Origin: JBCDIQ01 sp039024295
Lineage (GTDB): Bacteria; Bacteroidota; Bacteroidia; J057
Direction of reading: 5' to 3'
Assembly (NCBI GenBank): GCA_039024295.1
Contig: JBCDIQ010000382.1
Span: forward strand, 1-5,387
DNA length: 5,387 nt
Position numbers and translations under genes: made by a program. Positions 1 through 5,387 of the stretch are shown piece after piece (position 1 is the stretch's first letter; the number at the start of each line of letters is the position of its first letter). A model generated the notes under the pieces. It did no database searches. It saw nothing but the letters and a program-made list of their open reading frames with translations, and was not told the DNA's origin.

Positions 1-46
1 AGAAGATAGAACGAACGATTGAGTAAAATAGTCCCTCCAGAACAAG

Positions 47-69
47 TTTTCAAAATTACCGTTTGAAAA
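47..69. repeat. AT-rich inverted repeat upstream of the cytochrome gene
   Basis: Two perfect 8-base arms, TTTTCAAA (47-54) and TTTGAAAA (62-69), flank a 7-base spacer and end 21 bases before the cytochrome ATG. Each arm has a single G/C pair, so an RNA hairpin would be weak. It could be an operator, or the tail terminator of a gene to the left of the window. A loose match to the Bacteroidota -7 element (TA, three bases, TTTG at 57-65) overlaps the right arm, but it has one base too many and no -33 partner, so I do not call a promoter. The symmetry is seen directly; any function is inference. Confidence 0.35.
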
Positions 70-90
70 ATTATTCCCACAAAAACTTTC

Positions 91-1527
91 ATGAAGAAGC
101 TGCTACCCTTTATTTTTTTGTTGCCTGCTATTTTACTCGAAGGTTGTACCAACAAATGGAAAGAGAAGCTATATGCTGCCCCTTCCCTTTCAGAACCCGT
201 GTATCAAGTTGCTGACAGAGTACCTGCCAAGGAAGGCGATCCACAAAAGGGATTCGACTACCTAATTTATGGAGATTACATGGCGTATGGGTTCCCCTAT
301 CGGACCTTTGAAAAAAACTTCATCAAGCGGCTAGGTAAAAAGGTACACGATCCCAAAGGAAAGGCATTGGCCCGTCGTGGCAAAAATGCCCCTCTACCGT
401 ACTCATACACCGCGTTTCAGGCAGAAAATGGTGCATGGGTGGTAAATGGCAATTGCTTTGCCTGCCACGCGACACATATCAACGGAGAATTGGTATTGGG
501 TGCCGGCAACAGCTTTGGAGATTTCAGGCAATCCTTTGGGATGGGCATCCGGGTTTTCAATGCTGGCCTCGGGGTAAAATACCCGAGTAAAACACCAGAA
601 GGAGCAGCCTACCAGCACGTAAAACCTATTTATACCCAACTTGCCAGCCGTACGGCTTGTCCAAATATTGGCATGAACCCGGCTGCAAGAACAGCTGAGG
701 TCACCGGCCTGATGCGAAACCCTTATACCTTGGAACTGGACCCTACGGTTCGGGACAGCCTGCCTTTTTCGCCCGTCAATATTGCCACAGATGTTCCCCC
801 CCTTTGGAATGTACGAAAGAAGAACGCCTTGTATTACAATGCGCTGGGGCGCGGAGACTTCACCAAATTGCTCATGCAAATCACCCTAGCTTCTGTAGAC
901 GACACGGTACATGCAAGGAAGGTGCAGCAAGATTTTGTAGATGTGCTGGCGTGGTTGGAACAATTGGAACCTCCGGCTTATCCCTTTCCGATTGTTGACT
1001 CGCTTGCGGCATCGGGGAAAATGGTATTTGAAGAACACTGCGCAGGTTGCCACGGCACGTATGGAGAAAAAGAAACCTACCCCAACAAGATCATTCCGCT
1101 TCATAAAATCAAAACGGACCCCGCTTATGCCCGGGCAACGCTTTACTCAGAACTGGTGCCCTGGTACAACCAGAGTTGGTATAGCACTTCCCCCCCAAGG
1201 TCGCACCACCAGCCATCTGCGGGTTACGTTGCCCCTCCATTGGATGGGGTTTGGGTCACCGCTCCCTATTTGCACAATGGGTCCATTCCTACCCTGGAGG
1301 ACTTACTCAACAGCTCCCAAAGACCTGATTTCTGGAAAAGGTCTGGAAAAAATGATGATTATGACACCCAAAAAGTAGGCTGGCACTATACAGCGAAATC
1401 TGGTGGTGGAGGAAAATGGACGTATGATACCACAAAGCCGGGCAGTAGCAACACCGGACATTATTATGGCGATAAGCTCAGCCAGGATGAAAGAGCTGCG
1501 GTGATTGAATACCTAAAAACCCTGTAG
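91..1527 (+). CDS. Di-haem c-type cytochrome lipoprotein (RoxA-like)
   Basis: A 478-residue exported cytochrome with two covalent haem c sites. Residues 1-18 form a lipoprotein signal peptide ending in L-E-G before Cys19; Glu at -2 is unusual for a lipobox. The first haem site is CFACH (122-126) in an N-terminal domain of about 50-290. The second is CAGCH (317-321) in a class I cytochrome c domain that begins near 302. The C-terminal block with APYLHNGSIPTLEDLL (391-406) and the final GHYYGDKLSQDERAAVIEYL (456-475) are typical of di-haem cytochromes related to the RoxA/MauG-like group. This version is shorter than the rubber oxygenase RoxA (about 680 residues), so rubber cleavage should not be assumed. 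The likely role is electron transfer or an oxidative reaction in the periplasm, attached to a membrane by a lipid. The axial ligands opposite each haem His cannot be assigned from sequence. The start at 91 is the one that gives a complete lipoprotein signal. There is no Shine-Dalgarno site. The gene contains two C7 runs. Confidence 0.9.
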   Translation: MKKLLPFIFLLPAILLEGCTNKWKEKLYAAPSLSEPVYQVADRVPAKEGDPQKGFDYLIYGDYMAYGFPYRTFEKNFIKRLGKKVHDPKGKALARRGKNAPLPYSYTAFQAENGAWVVNGNCFACHATHINGELVLGAGNSFGDFRQSFGMGIRVFNAGLGVKYPSKTPEGAAYQHVKPIYTQLASRTACPNIGMNPAARTAEVTGLMRNPYTLELDPTVRDSLPFSPVNIATDVPPLWNVRKKNALYYNALGRGDFTKLLMQITLASVDDTVHARKVQQDFVDVLAWLEQLEPPAYPFPIVDSLAASGKMVFEEHCAGCHGTYGEKETYPNKIIPLHKIKTDPAYARATLYSELVPWYNQSWYSTSPPRSHHQPSAGYVAPPLDGVWVTAPYLHNGSIPTLEDLLNSSQRPDFWKRSGKNDDYDTQKVGWHYTAKSGGGGKWTYDTTKPGSSNTGHYYGDKLSQDERAAVIEYLKTL

Positions 1528-1528
1528 C

Positions 1529-1550
1529 CCTAAATATTAGGATTTTCTTC
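1529..1550 (+). terminator. Weak hairpin with T-rich tail after the cytochrome gene
   Basis: CCTAA (1529-1533) pairs with TTAGG (1537-1541) around a 3-base loop, one base after the cytochrome stop codon, and is followed by a broken T-rich stretch (1543-1549). The stem has only five pairs, of which two are G/C, so termination would be inefficient at best. The position suits the end of a transcript, but some readthrough into the channel gene is likely. Confidence 0.25.
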
Positions 1551-1558
1551 CTTCGGAC

Positions 1559-1589
1559 ATTGTGTTTTTGGTGCATAACGCTAACTTTC
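1559..1589 (+). promoter_or_regulatory. Possible Bacteroidota-type promoter for the channel gene
   Basis: ATTG (1559-1562) and TAACTTTC (1582-1589) each differ by one base from the known Bacteroidota elements TTTG (-33) and TAnnTTTG (-7). They are separated by 19 bases, within the accepted spacing. Transcription would start about 25 bases before the channel ATG. Matches this short arise by chance in AT-rich DNA, so this is only a candidate for a promoter driving the channel and ATP-grasp pair. Confidence 0.2.
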
Positions 1590-1619
1590 GCCTGATTATC
1601 AGGACAAGAGCTTGGGCAC

Positions 1620-2741
1620 ATGGACACATTGGTCGAGATATGGAATTACCCACTCCTTGAAAACAGTTTTATAACTATCAAGGTAGGGGGCATATTATCG
1701 CTGGTGTTCATTGCCTTAGGGGCATGGATAGGCATCCTTCTTGCCAAACGGTGGGTCCTGAGGAAATTGGCGACCCGGACCCCAAGGGCACAGAAAAGCA
1801 GACAGGCCCTGTTCAGTTTTGTCAGGTACCTGATCCTGCTTACAGCTGTGGCTACTGCCCTGTTTTCTCTGGGAATTGACCTGAATCGCTCCCTGTTTCG
1901 GGTCAATAAATTTGACCTCACCCTTTCCAGCCTGTTGCAAATTGCGGTCATCCTGATGGTGGCACGCCTGAGTATTGAACTGGTCCAACGGTTCGTCCTC
2001 GCAGGAAAGGTAAGTACAGACCGACTCGATGAGGGAAGGCGATATGCGGTTTTTCAGATTTTCAAGTACCTCACTTATGTGCTTGCTATCCTGCTTAGCT
2101 TAAGCAGCGTAGGGCTGGATATAAATGTGCTCATCGCATCTTCTGCTGCCTTATTGGTAGGGCTGGGATTCGGGATGCAGGGGATTTTCAATGACGTCAT
2201 TAGCGGGATTGTGATTCTGTTTGAAGGGACCATAGAAGTAAATGACATTGTGGATGTGGGCGGCCTTGTGGGCAGGGTAAAGGAGATTCGGCTTCGAACC
2301 ACTGAAATTGAAACAAAGGATTCGGTGGGGATCATTGTCCCAAATTCAAAATTTACCGGAGACAACGTCATCAACTGGAGCCATACAGCTACAGAAACAA
2401 GGATTCGAGTATCCGTTGGCGTTTCTTATGACTCCGATGTTCAAACCGTGAAGCGTGTCATGATTGAGTGTGCCCAAAACCATGGAGACATCCTGAAATA
2501 CCCTAAGCCTACGGTATTTTTCCAGGAGTTTGCCGACTCTTCCCTAAATTTTGACTTGGTATTTTGGATCATTAAAAACTTTGAAACCGAACGCATACAA
2601 AGCGACATCAGGTATGCTATATTTGCAGCCTTTAAGAAACAGAATATCCAAATTCCCTTTCCCCAGCGCGACCTGCACTTCATATCGGACACCAGAAAAC
2701 CTTCTGCCCCAACCCCAGATTTTCCCTCCCAAGAATCCTAA
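1620..2741 (+). CDS. MscS-family mechanosensitive ion channel
   Basis: A 373-residue inner-membrane channel that by family would open under membrane tension and release solutes during hypo-osmotic shock. Five hydrophobic segments are visible, at about 17-41, 67-86, 100-124, 142-163 and 168-200. The last is the pore-lining helix, rich in Ala and Gly (SSAALLVGLGFGMQG, 174-188). It is followed by the MscS beta domain (about 205-250), with VNDIVDVGGLVGRVKEIRLR (207-226) and the IIVPNSKF strand (238-245). An alpha/beta cytoplasmic domain runs to about 350, and a Pro-rich tail ends the protein. E. coli MscS has 286 residues and three membrane helices, so this protein has two extra helices at the N-terminus. 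Helices 2 and 4 resemble each other (see findings). It is not a strict MscS orthologue, so no symbol is given. The start is the first ATG before helix 1; a clear ribosome site is absent. The next gene begins nine bases after the stop, suggesting co-transcription. Confidence 0.93.
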   Translation: MDTLVEIWNYPLLENSFITIKVGGILSLVFIALGAWIGILLAKRWVLRKLATRTPRAQKSRQALFSFVRYLILLTAVATALFSLGIDLNRSLFRVNKFDLTLSSLLQIAVILMVARLSIELVQRFVLAGKVSTDRLDEGRRYAVFQIFKYLTYVLAILLSLSSVGLDINVLIASSAALLVGLGFGMQGIFNDVISGIVILFEGTIEVNDIVDVGGLVGRVKEIRLRTTEIETKDSVGIIVPNSKFTGDNVINWSHTATETRIRVSVGVSYDSDVQTVKRVMIECAQNHGDILKYPKPTVFFQEFADSSLNFDLVFWIIKNFETERIQSDIRYAIFAAFKKQNIQIPFPQRDLHFISDTRKPSAPTPDFPSQES

Positions 2742-2750
2742 CCCCATTCC

Positions 2751-3947
2751 ATGCACCAGATTCCTCGTCGGGTATTCAATCAGGCTTTCTCTCAGTCTAC
2801 CTACCAGCAATTTATTGCGGACCTCAATGGAACCTATGACTGGACCATAAGCTTCCGAGTTGCCGAAAGCCCGGTTTTTGTTCCCCGAGAATTCAAGCAT
2901 CAGTTGCTACAAGCTTCTGAGCAAATCATTGATGTTTTGGTAGCTCCAGATTACAAGGAAAAAACCCAAAATGCCATCCCTCCGGATTACAAAGTTCCCC
3001 ACGAACATGACCATCCCCTATTTTTTACCATTGACATGGCAGTGTGTGAGGGAAAAAATGGCCAGCTTATTCCACAACTTATCGAACTTCAGGGGTGCCC
3101 AACCATCTTTTGCTACCAGGAACTGGTGGCCAGGAAGTACCGTGAGTATTTCCCGATTCCTGATGACTACGAATACTTATTTTCAGGCTTAACCCCCGAA
3201 AGCTACCTGGATTTACTACGGGAAGTAATTTTAGGAGGATACGAACCCCAAAATGTGATCCTGTTAGAGGTTGACCCAGATACCCAGCACACCCGAATTG
3301 ATTTTTTAGCTACCGAGGATAAAATCGGTATTAAATCCGTTTGCATCAGCGAGGTAATCAAGGAGGACAACAACCTATTCTACGTACTTGATGGAGAGAA
3401 AACGCCCATCTATCGCATTTACAACCGGGTCATCTTTGATGAGCTGGTGCAGCGCCCTGACAAACATGGAAGTTTCCGACTAACGAAGGCCGAGGGCGTG
3501 GAGTGGGCCGGACACCCTAACTGGTTTTTCCAGTTGAGTAAGTATACCCTTCCCTTGCTTGACAGCCCTTACGTGCCCAAAACCTGGTACCTGAGTGACT
3601 TGAAGGAATTTCCTCCCGACTTGGAAAACTACGTGCTAAAGCCCTTATATTCTTTCTCTGGAAGCGGCATTCAGTTTGACCTAAAACCCGGCGATTTGGA
3701 GACCATTGCGAACCCAGAAGCGTACATCCTTCAGCGGAAGGTCACCTATGCACCGGCTATACAAACACCCGATGGTACTGGGGTAAAATGTGAAATACGG
3801 CTCATGTACATTTGGCCAGAGAAGGAAACTCGCCCAAGGCTGGTGGCTAACTTGGCTCGGTTGAGCCAGGGTAAAATGATTGGCGTAAAATACAATAAAG
3901 ACCGTGACTGGGTGGGCGGCAGTGTTTGCTTCTTTGAGCCAGGGTAA
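2751..3947 (+). CDS. ATP-grasp-like enzyme, substrate unknown
   Basis: A 398-residue soluble protein with no signal peptide or membrane segment. The C-terminal third has the order of ATP-grasp ligases, which use ATP to activate a carboxylate and join it to an amine or thiol. There is a nucleotide-binding Lys297 in YVLKPL (294-299) followed by a small Gly/Ser loop (SFSGSGI, 301-307). A hinge-like strand YILQRK (325-330) comes next. Candidate metal ligands are Glu348 and Arg350 (CEIRLMYIW) and Asn367 (NLARLSQGKMIG, 367-378). The block 170-185 (ILLEVDPDTQHTRIDF) and YRIYNRVIFDEL (221-232) fit a pre-ATP-grasp region. The N-terminal block at 91-120, with Asp95, Glu112 and Gln114, is strikingly polar-conserved in look and may bind substrate. 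I believe similar uncharacterised proteins occur in other Bacteroidota, but I know no proven function. Alternatives are peptide ligase-type or glutathionylspermidine synthase-type activity. The ATG is the first possible start after the channel gene's stop in this frame, and the nine-base gap suggests an operon. Confidence 0.7.
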   Translation: MHQIPRRVFNQAFSQSTYQQFIADLNGTYDWTISFRVAESPVFVPREFKHQLLQASEQIIDVLVAPDYKEKTQNAIPPDYKVPHEHDHPLFFTIDMAVCEGKNGQLIPQLIELQGCPTIFCYQELVARKYREYFPIPDDYEYLFSGLTPESYLDLLREVILGGYEPQNVILLEVDPDTQHTRIDFLATEDKIGIKSVCISEVIKEDNNLFYVLDGEKTPIYRIYNRVIFDELVQRPDKHGSFRLTKAEGVEWAGHPNWFFQLSKYTLPLLDSPYVPKTWYLSDLKEFPPDLENYVLKPLYSFSGSGIQFDLKPGDLETIANPEAYILQRKVTYAPAIQTPDGTGVKCEIRLMYIWPEKETRPRLVANLARLSQGKMIGVKYNKDRDWVGGSVCFFEPG

Positions 3948-3969
3948 ATCTTTTGGTTGTTCTCTTCTC

Positions 3970-3995
3970 TGAAGAATTCCCTTCATTTTCATTTT
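3970..3995 (+). terminator. Weak hairpin with T-rich tail after the ATP-grasp gene
   Basis: TGAAG (3970-3974) pairs with CTTCA (3981-3985) around a 6-base loop, followed by the T-rich stretch TTTTCATTTT (3986-3995). The stem is short and weak. It lies in the 82-bp gap between the ATP-grasp and secreted-protein genes, so it could partly separate the two transcripts. The rest of this gap is pyrimidine-rich and shows no convincing promoter; TATTTTCG (3997-4004) is one base off the -7 consensus but lacks a -33 partner. Confidence 0.2.
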
Positions 3996-4029
3996 CTATT
4001 TTCGTCTATCATTCAAAATAACTTCATCC

Positions 4030-4665
4030 ATGAGAAGAACCATTTTGTATTTTTACCTCCTATGCCCGTTTTTAATTTTCGCACAAGGAACCAATAATCC
4101 CTATGAATACGACAAGGAAGATTTTGACCTAATCTTGAAAGAGTTAGGGGTATCCATCTTCAAATTTCCTGTTCAGCAATCTTCGAGCAACCTGTATGAT
4201 GTGGTCGTGGAAGAATATGAGAAGAACAAACTCATTTCTACTCAATCGCTGTTTACGATCACAAAGGAGAGCTTTGCGTCCATCGACCTGGACCCTACGG
4301 GTTATTCCAAGATGGAGAAAGACTCCATTTATTGGGCCCGGTTTTTCATTAAAGTCGAAGACACCGCGGTGGTCATTCGCCCAAAAATGCATGGAGTTTC
4401 AGGTAACATGAGCTTTGACTTTAGCGGGAAGTCCAACTACTCCCTTCGGGCACTTTTTACGGTAAAGGAGCAAATAGACAGCCTGGGGCATGTGGCCGTA
4501 AATCAGGAAGCTCCTTTGTTATTTCTATATGCAAATAATAAGACAGCTGATGAGCAGACCCTCTTCTGCCCGGCAGGAATTCCCAAGAAGCAACTGATCA
4601 AGCGGTTTCACTATGTTCTGTTTGTTTCTTTGGTAGAATTACCCATGGAGGAAAAAGATGATTGA
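4030..4665 (+). CDS. Secreted protein of unknown function
   Basis: A 211-residue protein that I do not recognise. Residues 1-18 look like a standard signal peptide: Arg2-Arg3, a hydrophobic and aromatic core, and a probable cut after Ala18 in IFA-QG. The Gln directly after the predicted cut site is common in Bacteroidota secreted proteins. The mature part is mixed alpha/beta: an acidic N-terminal helix (about 27-40), strand pairs such as YDVVVEEYE (56-64) and YWARFFIKVED (101-111), a Ser-rich turn (124-138), and a final strand YVLFVSLVEL (195-204) before an acidic tail. Two cysteines are present: Cys12 in the signal and Cys180, so the mature form has one. There is no membrane anchor or lipobox. 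Its general layout recalls small DUF-type periplasmic proteins of Bacteroidota, but I cannot name a family. The ATG is the only start that keeps the full signal peptide. A strong terminator follows, so it ends a transcript. Confidence 0.85.
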   Translation: MRRTILYFYLLCPFLIFAQGTNNPYEYDKEDFDLILKELGVSIFKFPVQQSSSNLYDVVVEEYEKNKLISTQSLFTITKESFASIDLDPTGYSKMEKDSIYWARFFIKVEDTAVVIRPKMHGVSGNMSFDFSGKSNYSLRALFTVKEQIDSLGHVAVNQEAPLLFLYANNKTADEQTLFCPAGIPKKQLIKRFHYVLFVSLVELPMEEKDD

Positions 4666-4709
4666 TCTTTACGGGGGGTGAATTACAGCCTATGTACCAA
4701 AAGTGATTG

Positions 4710-4739
4710 GCCAGCACCCTGTGTTGGCTTTTTTATTTT
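4710..4739 (+). terminator. Strong intrinsic (Rho-independent) terminator
   Basis: GCCAGCAC (4710-4717) pairs over its full 8 bases with GTGTTGGC (4721-4728), including one G-U wobble, around the 3-base loop CCT. Six T residues follow at once (4729-4734), then an A and four more T. An outer pair of arms, CCAAAA (4697-4702) and TTTTGG (4736-4741), adds further symmetry. It lies 45 bases after the stop of the secreted-protein gene and should end that transcript. On the opposite strand the tail after the stem is not T-rich, so it works mainly for + strand transcription. Confidence 0.85.
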
Positions 4740-4817
4740 GGAAGTGTCTTCCTATTTTTTTGGAAAGACAAAATTTCAACCTGTCTACATATCCGCTCAC
4801 ATTGTATATTGATCCAC

Positions 4818-4835
4818 TTAAAAAGATCGTTTTAA
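4818..4835. repeat. AT-rich near-palindrome before the glycine-rich gene
   Basis: An 18-base sequence, TTAAAA, AGATCG, TTTTAA, in which eight of nine symmetric pairs match, centred on GATC. It ends 23 bases before the start codon at 4859. It may be an operator or part of the leader of the next gene. No clear Bacteroidota promoter pair could be found in the 193-base gap (4666-4858), which otherwise holds only the terminator at 4710-4739. Confidence 0.3.
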
Positions 4836-4858
4836 CAAACAACCCTAATACCCGCGAT

Positions 4859-5387
4859 ATGATCAGAATGCTACCTTTGGCCTTGCTATTTTTCACTTCC
4901 TCAATTGCTTGGGGCCAAAATGTATCACTTACATTGCGTGAGGGGCAGAACTTCACAACAAACCGATCCTTCGTGGAGCTTGACACCCTGATCATGGAGG
5001 ATCAGGCCAGTATTACTTTTACCAAACCTCAGTTTACCCTATCGGCCAAATACCTCAAGATCAAACGTAACTGTACCATTTCTGGAAAAGGCACGGATGG
5101 CAAACCGGGAAAAAAGGGGAGAAAGGGGTTAGAACGAGAAGATGGTCAGCAAGGGGGCAATGGTGGGAAAGGAAAGGATGGCGGCACCTTAAATCTGGTG
5201 GCCAATTATGTGGAAATCGGCTCTCTCACCATAGACCTTAGAGGAGGAGATGGGGGAACCGGAGGTGATGGCGGGCAAGGGGGCCTGCAAGGCCTGTTGC
5301 TGGCTACGGCCAGCTTTTTCTGGAAGCACCACGATAATCGGATCGCGAATCGCCTCTTTGCCAGCATCATCCTGATCCTGGTCTGGA
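4859..5387 (+). CDS. Secreted glycine-rich (collagen-like) protein, 3' end cut by window
   Basis: An open frame of 176 codons with no stop before the window edge. Residues 1-19 form a signal peptide (MIRMLPLALLFF core, probable cut in AWG-QN). A second ATG at codon 4 would also leave a working signal. Residues 20-75 are beta-strand-like and polar. Gly-rich runs then appear at about 76-110 (GKGTDGKPGKKGRKG, then GQQGGNGGKGKDGG) and 128-142 (RGGDGGTGGDGGQGG). They are separated by a short hydrophobic strand unit (LNLVANYVEIGSLTIDL, 111-127). This alternation of strands and G-x-G-G loops suggests a surface or extracellular beta-helix-like or collagen-like structural protein, but I recognise no named family. 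From about residue 143 the character changes sharply to a hydrophobic sequence unlike the rest (see the separate entry), so the true C-terminus is uncertain. The gene is preceded by a terminator and probably has its own promoter. Confidence 0.75.
   Translation, partial: MIRMLPLALLFFTSSIAWGQNVSLTLREGQNFTTNRSFVELDTLIMEDQASITFTKPQFTLSAKYLKIKRNCTISGKGTDGKPGKKGRKGLEREDGQQGGNGGKGKDGGTLNLVANYVEIGSLTIDLRGGDGGTGGDGGQGGLQGLLLATASFFWKHHDNRIANRLFASIILILVW
5279..5387 (+). other. Segment resembling the membrane N-terminus of an AraC-type regulator
   Basis: Codons 143-176 of the glycine-rich frame read LQGLLLATASFFWKHHDN (143-160) and then RIANRLFASIILILVW (161-176): a hydrophobic helix, a basic loop with the N-R-x-A-N-R-L pattern, then a second helix. 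From memory, this is how the multi-helix membrane domain begins in many Bacteroidota AraC-family regulators, where the QG-L-L-L-A helix lies within the first 20-30 residues. It is not what should follow a secreted Gly-rich region. By hand count about 57% of these bases are G or C, against a lower value for most of the window. The change falls between two copies of GCAAGG (5275-5280 and 5287-5292). It may be a chimeric join, a recombination scar or a real fusion. The sequence ends before a DNA-binding domain could appear. Confidence 0.45.

Noticed and set aside
1..26. Possible tail of an upstream + strand gene (stops at 20-22 and 24-26 in two frames)
   Set aside because: Only six or seven codons are visible in either frame, so it cannot be told from chance.
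403..879. 158-codon open frame on the - strand inside the cytochrome gene
   Set aside because: It overlaps a clear haem protein on the other strand, its product has no recognisable motif, and it looks like a shadow frame.
941..1378. 145-codon + strand frame inside the cytochrome gene
   Set aside because: It lies out of frame across the second haem site and has basic, low-information content; shadow frame.
2544..2900. 118-codon - strand frame spanning the channel and ATP-grasp junction
   Set aside because: It crosses two well-supported genes on the opposite strand and shows no domain.
735..4300. Shared 13-mer CTGGACCCTACGG in the cytochrome gene and the secreted-protein gene
   Set aside because: It encodes the same Leu-Asp-Pro-Thr in both genes, its flanks do not match, and there is no third copy; most likely chance.
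4690..4995. 101-codon - strand frame over the intergenic gap and the start of the glycine-rich gene
   Set aside because: It runs through the strong terminator and the signal peptide coding region of the next gene, and its product has no signal or motif.
5107..5285. G-quadruplex potential in the glycine-codon-rich stretch
   Set aside because: No four runs of three or more G lie within short loops; the G runs follow from Gly, Lys and Arg codons.
1..5387. CRISPR array, tRNA, rRNA, insertion sequence or phage gene
   Set aside because: No spaced direct repeats, cloverleaf-like segments, transposase motifs or terminal repeats were found on either strand.

Overview
The window looks like chromosomal DNA from a member of the Bacteroidota. 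No Shine-Dalgarno sequence sits at any of the five gene starts. Two genes encode small secreted proteins with short signal peptides. The cytochrome, MscS and ATP-grasp proteins read like families I know from Cytophagia, Chitinophagia and Saprospiria-type genomes. Base composition is moderate. All five genes are on the + strand. I cannot place the genus.

Layout: an AT-rich inverted repeat (47-69) lies just upstream of a di-haem c-type cytochrome lipoprotein (91-1527). A 92-bp gap with a weak hairpin and a weak promoter-like match leads to an MscS-family mechanosensitive channel (1620-2741). Nine bases later, in the same reading frame, comes an ATP-grasp-like enzyme of unknown substrate (2751-3947). 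An 82-bp gap precedes a small secreted protein of unknown function (4030-4665), which ends at the clearest regulatory element in the window, a G/C-rich hairpin with a T-tract (4710-4739). After an AT-rich near-palindrome (4818-4835), a secreted glycine-rich protein starts at 4859 and runs off the right edge.

How the genes fit together: only the channel and ATP-grasp genes are spaced like a co-transcribed pair. The cytochrome and the two secreted proteins are probably separate units, and no pathway joins all five. There is no sign of a defence system, CRISPR array, transposase, tRNA or rRNA.

The most unusual point is at the right edge. After about 140 residues of signal peptide, beta-rich sequence and collagen-like glycine repeats, the last open frame changes abruptly to a hydrophobic stretch (about residues 143-176). 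That stretch resembles the membrane-embedded N-terminus of Bacteroidota AraC-type regulators. This is either an assembly chimera, a real rearrangement or an unusual fusion, and the window ends before it can be resolved. The second point of interest is the uncharacterised ATP-grasp enzyme tied to an MscS channel.
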